A DNA stretch of 64,000 nucleotides from Mrakia gelida. Lineage: Eukaryota > Basidiomycota > Tremellomycetes > Cystofilobasidiales > Mrakiaceae. Made by a program: the position numbers and the translations under genes. Location of the stretch: positions 2,170,001 through 2,234,000 of the forward strand of contig BRON01000002.1 of NCBI GenBank assembly GCA_024345305.1. Reading direction: 5' to 3'. The notes beneath the pieces were generated by a model. The model had not been told where the DNA came from, searched no databases, and worked only from the letters and a program-made list of their open reading frames with translations. Positions 57,405 to 64,000 of this stretch are shown one piece after another; the stretch's first letter is position 1; each line of letters opens with the position of its first letter.

Positions 57405-58424
57405 ATGGAAAAGGAAGGGGAAGGGGAAGGGAAGATGATGGCCGTCGAACGCAACCTCGCGAGCTCCTCCTCCGCTCTCTTCTTCATCCGTACGGCGATG
57501 AGCTCCAAAAGTACAGCAACAGCAACGACTCGAGCAGTCCTCCATCCACGCAGAGTTAGGCAGGCTCCCTCTGCTCGACTCGTCTCAACTATCGCAGCAG
57601 CTTCTCTTAGGGCCAGCAAACCCAAACCCACCCTCTCGTCGAGCTCAACAACCGCTCCTCCCTCCTCCCTCGCCACCTCTTCCTCCGCCTCGAACAAGAC
57701 GCTCCTCCTCTTCCGCTCGCTCAACCTCCCCAAACACAACCGCATCACAGTCTCAGAACTCGAAGGAGCCATCTTGGGATTCGTTAACTCCAAACTACCC
57801 GAACCAGCTTCAACCTCAAGCTCGAGCTCAACGTTTCCCTCCCCCTCCTCCCTCTTCACCGCCCGTTCCTACATCGTCACAGGAAACGTCGTCCTCACAC
57901 CTCCCTCTCCAAACCCCACTCCTCTCGACGTCCCCCCCTTAATCCCAGACCTAGAAACCTCCCTCCTCTCCCACATCAACCCCTCAACCCACCCCCCCAA
58001 CCCCATCCTAACCACCATCTTCCTCCGAACCCTCCCTGCTTTACGCTACCTGGTCGACCACTGCCCCTTCGATCTCAGCCCCGAGGGTCGGAAGGGAAGC
58101 AAGGTTCATGTGGTTTTCCTGGAGAGGAGGCCGAAGAGGGAGAGGGTGGAGGAGTTGAGGAGGAAGGTTGAGAGTTGGGGGTTGGGAGAGAGGGTTTGGT
58201 GGAGTGGTGAGAGCGGGAAGGGTGGGAAGAAGGGTGGGATGAAGAAGGTCGTGAAGGGAGGGGAGGATGATAGCTTGGACGAAGGTGGCAAAGAGGTGGT
58301 CCTGTGGTTCCCTGACGGACACCTGAAGAGCAAGACGACGTTGGGGGTGGTGGAACGAGCGCTGGGGATGAAGGGTGGGATGAGAGGGTGGACTGTTTTG
58401 ACGGGGAGTATGAAGTTGATGTGA
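57405..58424 (+). CDS. DUF1697 family protein with a mitochondrial-type leader, intronless
   Basis: DUF1697 proteins are mostly bacterial and of unknown biochemical function. Seen here: LLLFRSLNLPKHNRITVSEL (family pattern LLRGINVGGxNKxxMxxL), ARSYIVTGNVVL (family YIxSGNVVF), LRYLVDHCPFD, KVHVVFLERRP (family KxYVxFL), VVLWFPDGHLKSKTT (family LYxPDGxGRSKLT), VVERALGMKGGMRGWTVLTG (family xEKxLGxxxTxRNWxTVxKL). The order and spacing agree with the family, plus Ser/Thr-rich insertions. The N-terminal 70 residues are Arg/Ser/Ala-rich with no acidic residues after the first 20, like a mitochondrial presequence. The start could be the ATG at 57405, 57435 or 57498. It is one uninterrupted exon among heavily spliced neighbours, with a TGA at 58422-58424. 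Intronless structure and family distribution are compatible with transfer from bacteria. Confidence 0.8.
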   Translation: MEKEGEGEGKMMAVERNLASSSSALFFIRTAMSSKSTATATTRAVLHPRRVRQAPSARLVSTIAAASLRASKPKPTLSSSSTTAPPSSLATSSSASNKTLLLFRSLNLPKHNRITVSELEGAILGFVNSKLPEPASTSSSSSTFPSPSSLFTARSYIVTGNVVLTPPSPNPTPLDVPPLIPDLETSLLSHINPSTHPPNPILTTIFLRTLPALRYLVDHCPFDLSPEGRKGSKVHVVFLERRPKRERVEELRRKVESWGLGERVWWSGESGKGGKKGGMKKVVKGGEDDSLDEGGKEVVLWFPDGHLKSKTTLGVVERALGMKGGMRGWTVLTGSMKLM

Positions 58425-58680
58425 TGGAGGTCTAACTGGCTGATTTGGCGATGGGAGGAAGGATGGGAGAGAGAGGGAGGGAAGAACAGAGAGAGACTCG
58501 AACGCGTCGTCGCGTCGCGTCGGGTTTTAGTTCGAGCTGAAAGAGAGCATCAATCAAGGCTGAAGCAGGAGAAGAGACCACGCACGAAGAGACTACAAAG
58601 GATGAGCCAGAGCGGCGTACAAAGGATGGAGATAAACGAACCGAGATGAACCCAAAAGAGAAACAGAGAGAAACGAGAGA

Positions 58681-59537
58681 TCACAAGTAAACCAACCCCG
58701 ACCCACCCTGTCTGGTCCTCCCTCCTCTCGCCCCAGCCTGCACCCACTCCCTCCGCATCCTCACGCCGTTCACGACCTTCTCTAGGGGCCCTAGGCTCTC
58801 GAGGGGAGTAGCGAGCGGGAGGAGTTGAGCGAAGGAGGGTTGGGAGAGAGGGACGGAGACGGTCGCGAATTCGAGGTCCGTGAGGGATTCGGAATTGGAG
58901 GTGGATGAGTCGGGTTGGGAAGGAAGGGCGAGGAGGAAGGAGAGGATTAGAGAAGGTGGGTGGGAAGGCGAGGCTTGGATTTGGGCGTTGAGAGGCTAGG
59001 GAAGAAGGCGATATAAGGTCAGAGAGAGCGACTGGGCGAGGAACGAAGGAAGAAGCGAGGTCGTCGAGCTCACCTTCCACTCCTCCTCCTCCTGCCCTCC
59101 TTCTTCCTCGAGCACCCTCTCCTCCAGCGTCGGGATCTCCCCCAGGACAGGCTTCCACTCCTGAGTGAACTGCTGCCATGGTGCTGCTCCCCCGCCTACG
59201 ATCCCTCCCCTGCCTCCTCCCGAACCCATAGGTGAACCTCCAGAGAAGAAGGAGCCGCCGAACCCAAAGCGAGCCGGTCTGGCTGCTGGACGAACGAAGT
59301 CTGGACTGCTGCTGGCGAAGAGGGAAGGGATGATGTTGCGTCGACGGAGGATGAAGTAGATGAGCGTCGCTAGGCCCCAGCCTAGGACGAGGATCCCTAG
59401 GACTATCACCTAACGAGGAGGGAGGGAGGAGGAGGGTCAGCTGTCGGAGAGTTGGTTCGAAGGCGAGCGAGGAGATGGAGGGAAGAAAAGCGATAAGATA
59501 AGCGACGTACTAGATAAGCAGCCGTAGGGACTGCCAT
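58681..59537 (-). CDS. Single-pass membrane protein of unknown function
   Basis: I do not recognise the family. A 27-nt first exon (MAVPTAAYL, donor GTACGT) joins in phase 0 to VIVLGILVLGWGLATLIYF, one clear N-terminal transmembrane helix, followed by basic residues (ILRRRN). The soluble part has a Pro/Arg/Phe/Gly-rich stretch (PAARPARFGFGGSFFSGG), then APWQQFTQEWKPVLGEIPTL and an acidic run (EEEGGQEEEEWK). After one more intron (branch CTCTGACC, acceptor TTCCCTAG) it continues PLNAQIQASPSHPPSLILSF, FAQLLPLATPLESLGPLEKV and VNGVRMRREWVQAGARGG, with a TGA at 58681-58683. About 250 residues. The topology is probably N-out/C-in, by the positive-inside rule. It is divergent from the acyl-CoA-synthetase-like gene. 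Confidence 0.65.
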
Positions 59538-59727
59538 TCGTGCTGATCTCCTTGTCCGAAGTTGATGTCGATTCGGAGCTGAGCGTTGGTAGGGAAACGC
59601 GAAGGAAGGAGCAGGAACTCGAGGGGACTCCAGAACGAGGGGGTCGAAGCTCGCCAGAGTCGTTTCACTTTCCTTCCTTCCTTCGAAAGCAACCAACCGC
59701 CATCTTCTTATTCCTCGCTCAGAAGAG
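59538..59727. promoter_or_regulatory. Shared divergent promoter interval
   Basis: 190 bp between the starts of the single-pass membrane protein (-) and the acyl-CoA-synthetase-like gene (+). No named motif was seen. Confidence 0.45.
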
Positions 59728-62644
59728 ATGTCGTCCGAACAGCAACCACCTCTCCTTACGGATCTCTCGCTCGGCTTGCTCGTGGGGACGATCGTTCTCG
59801 GAGTTTACCTTAGGTACTTCAGTCGACCTCTCCCTCTCGTTCATCCTCTCCTCCTCGGGAAACAGAGCGATGTATCTCAGACTAGGAACCATGGAGAGTC
59901 AGGAGTGTATAGGAGCTGGGCGACGGGGCATGGCAGTCCGGTGAGCAAACGCTCTCGTCCTTTTTTGGACGCTGGGAGGCGAGAGGGAGGAGGAGATGGG
60001 CAAAGCAAGAAAGGAAGGAAGCTCATTCTCGAACGACACCTGCTCTCTCTTGCTTCCCTTTCCTACAGCTCTCTCTACGACCTGCCAACTCGCTCAGGAC
60101 AGTAGCCAACATCTTGGATCTATCATGCCCTACGAGGTACATCTACGGAACTTTCGTGAGTCTCAGTCCTCTCTGTAGACTAGAACGAGCTGCGAGAAAG
60201 GGAGCTCTCGCTCGCGAGAGCGAAGCTGACCTCCCTCCCTTCGCCAGATCTCGAACGATCTTCTCAAACTTCGATCTAAAAACATCGCCAAAGGTCTCGT
60301 CACCCTTTTGGCACTCGACGCTTCGTCCGCTACGGAATCTGCTGCTGGAGGAGTCTTGAACTTGCTGCCTGACGGGTTCGGTGAGTCTGGCTTCCTCCCT
60401 CTCGCTATCGTGCGACTTCCCTCCACTTTCCTCTCGTCATCCTCGAATAGCACTTTTGCTCTCATCTCTCATCTCTCGTACAACCATCAAGCCGCGAAGC
60501 CGCGAGCAAGCTTTTTCCTATCTACTCTTACTGACCCCCATGTTCTCATCCCCGCAACCCTCAAACCTCTCCCTCCCGCAGACTCCCTCCTCCTAACCCT
60601 CTCCTTCGCCCTCTCCCCTTCCGCCTTCGCCCTCCCTCGCCTCGTCCACCCCACCTCCCTCCGTCTCCTCACCCATATTCTCTCCCTTCCTACTCCTCCA
60701 AGGATCATCGTCCTCCCCGTCGCCCTCCTCGGAGTGATCCTCGAGCAGCTCTTCGAGGACGACGACTCAGCCGTCGCGACGGGTGTGACTCTCGTGCTCG
60801 TTGGAGAGGACGAAGGAGAGGTGCAGAGGTCTGTGGAGATGGTGAAGACGAATGGGTTGAAGGCGTTTGGGTGGAAGGAGATCGAAAGGGTGGGCGATGG
60901 GGTGGAGGAGAAGGAGGAGGCTGGACAAGGGAGGGTGGTTGGGGAGTTGGAGGTGCTGGTGGAGATTGTTGGGGAGGATGAGAAGGGAGTGAGTAAAGCA
61001 TCTGTTGAGCTTCGATCCTGGTTGGGATCGGTTTGACAAGCGCGAAGCTGCGAGCTGAACGAACGAGAACGCTGACCTGGCTGCCTTGTCCTTCCCGTCG
61101 CGTCGTTTTTCTCGCTCCTATCAGACTCCTCGACACACTCCCATCACTCACATCTCCGTCACCGCCGGAATCTCAGCTCTTCTCTCCCTCTTCCCAGCCC
61201 ACAAGCGACCTGGACCCAACTCGAAGGACTCCGTCGCCAGCGTCTTGAGCTTGACCGAACCGCTGGGACTGACCCTTGCCCTCGGAACGATCTGGTGTGG
61301 TGAGCTCGAATCGTCTCTGTCCTTCTCTCCTCTTCGCGCTTCTGACCTCGAACACTTCATCACTTGCAGGTTCCGCGTTCAGGAGCTTCGGACACGCTGC
61401 TGGACCTCACCACGATCACACCGAGGACGAGGACGAGAAAGGTTCGTTTTCGATCTCCCTCGACGCGTCTGCTGTCCCTTCGTCCACAAGCTGACTTCCT
61501 CTCCCTCTCACAGCCTCTGACGCCTCCACCGCTCACTCGGAACTCCTTATCCTCGCTCGACCCTCGCCTATCCCCCTGCCAACGATCCTCTTCCTGTTCG
61601 TCGCGTCCCGCCCTCCGTTCCCGCTCATCTCCTTCCCTCCCATGAGCTCACACCTCTTTTTCCATCTCTTCTCTCGCAGCAACACCCCCCAACTCTCCTC
61701 CCTCAACTCAGCCCTCCAAACCGAAGCGAAGAAGAACCCTCTCTACTTCCTCGCTCGTCGACACAAACTCGCCGATCTCGGAGACGGATTCGTCGATCGA
61801 AAGGGTCTGTTCGAGAAGTTCCACTGGAAGAGCGTTAGAGAGACCGCTATGGGTGGCTTGAGCAACAGATTGAGAGCTGTGATTGTTGTTGGAGGTGAGT
61901 GCTGCTTGAATCCCTTTCTCGTCGTAGCGAGTTCGAGATGGAAGATCGAAACCCGAACGCGAGGGCTGACCATCCTCCCTTCTTCGTTCGTCCGCTCGTT
62001 CGATCAGACTCCCCCTCCCCCACCCTCCTCCTCGAATCTCACCTCCACCTCTCCCTCCCCCTCACCCGCCTAACCTACTCCCCCTTCTCCACCTCCCCCA
62101 TTTTCGTCTCGCACTTCTACGACCTCCAAGCTCTCCCGCCCTTCCCCTCCTCCTCGCCCTCCCACTCCCACTCAGCCGGTCCTCCTCAGGAGTTCACCTT
62201 CACCCCGACCTCCTCCTCCCGCGCTGGACTCGTCAAGGAGAAGAACACCGTTCACAAGGAACTCACCGTTGGAGCTCCTCCCTCTTCTTCGTCAGGAAGG
62301 GTTCATTCAGGAGGACCAGGCAGCAACGTCGAGGTCTTGCTGAAGGAGTTCGATGGGAGGGAGAGGGTTGAAGGGGAGGAGGAGGGAGTGGAAGGAGTTG
62401 AGGATGGGGGAGGAGAGGTTTGGATCAGAGGACCGGGGGTGGTTTGTCAGGAGGGGGAGAAGGATGAGAGGAGGTGAGTTTGAGTTTCGTTTTTTGGAGG
62501 GACGAGGGACGCGTTGCGGTTGCGCTGGGAAACGAAACGGAACGAAGAGCTGACTTGTTTCTTTGATTGCTTGGCCTCGGTAGGTTCGTCAACACTGGTC
62601 TTCACGCTCGGACGACCAAGAACGGGTGCTTCGTCGTTGGCTGA
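59728..62644 (+). CDS. Divergent acyl-CoA synthetase-like (ANL superfamily) protein, probably inactive
   Basis: The N-terminus MSSEQQPPLLTDLSLGLLVG plus TIVLGVYL is a membrane anchor, followed by HPLLLGKQSDVSQTRNHGES and VYRSWATGHGSP, as in fungal long-chain acyl-CoA synthetases. Further exons give a Leu/Ser-rich core, TPRHTPITHISVTAGISALL (joined in phase 0 at a GTGAGT donor near 60989), FPAHKRPGPNSKDSVASVLS and LGLTLALGTIWCG. Then come HKLADLGDGFVDRKGLFEKF, SVRETAMGGLSNRLRAVIVV and EVWIRGPGVVCQEG, where active enzymes have GExxxRGPxVxxGY. The end NTGLHARTTKNGCFVVG falls where HTGD would be, but the conserved Asp and the lysine domain are missing. I see no YTSGTTGxPKG-type P-loop. The protein therefore resembles an ANL fold without key catalytic motifs. 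The stop TGA is at 62642-62644. About eight exons. Confidence 0.6.
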
Positions 62645-63060
62645 TTGAATCATTCGAACGAGAACGAGAACGAGAACGTCGCCTCGTGCGCATCGTTTCT
62701 CGGACTGTTTTTCCTCGCCCTTCTTATCTACCCTACTTGCCGTTTAGATCTCTTCTTTCTTTCATTCTCCTCCTTACCCGCTCGATCTCGATCCCCTCTG
62801 CTCCTTTTCTCTCAGACTATACAGGTTCGCTTCGCGCTCGCGTCCGATCTCCAAAAAAGGGTTCGAAGCATCATGAAGACCAGCAAAAAGCATAGGAGGA
62901 CGTTTCGTAGAGTAGAGACTAAAAGCTAGCAAGTGAACGGGGATTTGAGGTGGACGATAAATCTGAGGGACCAAAAGGAAGAATAGAAAGAGAGGAAGGG
63001 CGAAGAAGAAAGATAAACAAAACTCGAACGCGTCGCGAAGGTAGGGCTGACAAGCAATAT
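62645..63060. other. Convergent intergenic interval
   Basis: 416 bp between the stops of the synthetase-like gene (+) and the permease gene (-). A short GAACGA/GAGAAC repeat lies at 62655-62680. Otherwise nothing beyond likely 3' UTRs. Confidence 0.5.
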
Positions 63061-64000
63061 CTAGAACAACCATCGAAGGACCTTGTGGAAGGTGTTCTTG
63101 GGAGGGGTCTCGGGCGACTCGGTCTCCTCCATGGAGGCTGGAGAGGTCGAACGAAGGGCAGAGGGGAGTCAGCGAGTGAGACGAGAAAGGAACGGGGAGC
63201 CACAAAGGAACGACGACGTACGAATTCCAGTAACGAGATCGACCTCGTGAGGTCGAACGATCTTGGTCTTCTTGAAGATCTTGAATCCGAAGTAGAGAAG
63301 GGCGAAGATGGGGATGTTGAGGTAGCAGACGCTAAAACGGACGAAGACGAGGGCGAGCAATGAGAAGCGGTAAGTTTCGTTCGTGTCGAGCAGGTGTGTC
63401 GGGCGAGACTAGAGGAAAGATCACTCGCAGGAAGTCGGTGGCGTTGAAGTCGAAGAAGACGTCGAACCCGTTCTGAGGAGCAAAGCAACGAAAGAGGTAA
63501 GTTTCCTCGTCGACGCGTCGACTCCTCGAGGAGAAGAAGAGCGGGAATCGAGCTCACGATGATGATCAAAAGAGCGGTCCAGAAGGCTCCCCAGATACTC
63601 AACCAAGGCTGGAGCTTGGAGAAGAAGGTGAGCTGAGTTCGGTCGTAGTTCTGGGCTTTGGCGGCTCGGTAGAATCTAAGTCGAGCGAAGATCGAAGAAC
63701 GCGTCAGGACGAGCAGTAAAATGCAAGGACAGAGCTAAAGCACTCACCCCAAGTAGGCAAGGTTGATCGCGCACCAGGTGAAGAATCCTCCGATGGTGGT
63801 GAGGTTGACCCTGAGGCGAGACAAAGTCGAAAAGTGAGCCGATTCGAGTTGGGCCGTCTTCGCTCGCTCGAGAGATTGTGTACTCACATCCAGTTGAAAG
63901 CAGTCGCAGACCCACTGCTGACACTCATGAAGGCCAAGAGAGAGAAGAGGGAAGTGAAGATGACCTGATCGAGGGCAAGGAGAAAAGCGACGCGTCAGGT
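63061..64000 (-). CDS. Amino acid permease, 3' part (5' end beyond the window)
   Basis: A plasma-membrane amino acid/proton symporter of the fungal AAP (YAT) family. Only the C-terminal third is here. Exons in order on the minus strand: VIFTSLFSLLAFMSVSSGSA with TAFNWM (about 63965-63890); VNLTTIGGFFTWCAINLAYL (63812-63750); FYRAAKAQNYDRTQLTFFSK with LQPWLSIWGAFWTALLIIIV (63680-63558); NGFDVFFDFNATDFL (63475-63430); FSVCYLNIPIFALLYFGFKI with FKKTKIVRPHEVDLVTGI (63335-63220); and ETESPETPPKNTFHKVLRWL ending at a TAG at 63061-63063. WxxINxxYLxFxxAxxxQ, FxFxVFxxxxFxxxxFxxxY and the HEVDLxTG tail are typical of Gap1/Agp1-type permeases. The substrate cannot be told from this part. Confidence 0.9.

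Overview
This window is a gene-dense stretch of nuclear chromosome from a fungus, most likely a basidiomycete yeast of the Pucciniomycotina (Microbotryomycetes, Rhodotorula/Sporobolomyces-like). That placement is an inference. It rests on short introns of roughly 60-110 bp, very regular GTGAGT or GTTCGT donors, a strong GCTGAC/GCTAAC branch site, and a bias to GGA and CGA codons. Almost every gene is split by introns, so single reading frames show only fragments. I joined exons by eye from splice signals and matching phases. I saw no prokaryotic operons, CRISPR, phage, rRNA or complete transposon.

Layout, left to right: phosphoacetylglucosamine mutase (187-2518, -); a Whi3/Scw1-type two-RRM protein (3425-6956, -); a small mitochondrial ATPase inhibitor IF1 assembled from five exons (8485-9445, +); a disordered protein of unknown function (9816-11586, -); an intron-containing tRNA-Lys(CTT) (12510-12668, -) inside about 3 kb with little else; ceramide synthase (14611-16379, -); mitochondrial EF-Ts (16777-18193, -); a nucleolar-type FKBP prolyl isomerase (18525-20664, +); translesion polymerase Rev1 (20940-26491, -); the lipase Atg15 (26612-28987, +); a kinesin motor protein (29280-31848, +); an F-box-like protein (32167-33230, -); and PI 4-kinase Stt4 (33365-41723, +).

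From 41.9 to 47.2 kb the sequence looks rearranged. Two truncated gene pieces meet head to head at about 42.5 kb. A 290-bp inverted repeat pair (44171-44463 and 46908-47202) brackets a disordered unknown protein (44721-46447, -). After it come a Cys3/Met4-like bZIP factor (47221-48772, +), a membrane-anchored short-chain dehydrogenase (49126-50530, -), a Mei2-like RRM protein with an RGG tail (50772-54226, -), mitochondrial ribosomal protein uL23m (54416-55972, +), a second complete F-box paralogue (56314-57373, -), an intronless DUF1697 protein (57405-58424, +), a single-pass membrane protein (58681-59537, -), a divergent acyl-CoA synthetase-like protein (59728-62644, +), and the 3' part of an amino acid permease running off the right edge (63061-64000, -).

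The genes are mostly unrelated housekeeping functions: cell-wall precursor, sphingolipid and phosphoinositide synthesis, mitochondrial translation and ATPase control, DNA repair, autophagy. Several pairs are divergent and share intergenic intervals of 31-331 bp. I found no coherent new multi-gene system. The points most worth checking are the rearranged 42-47 kb block with its F-box fragments and inverted repeat, the 8-nt and 11-nt micro-exons in the PI 4-kinase gene, the intronless DUF1697 gene, the apparently inactive acyl-CoA-synthetase-like gene, and the recurrent GACGCGTC palindrome.
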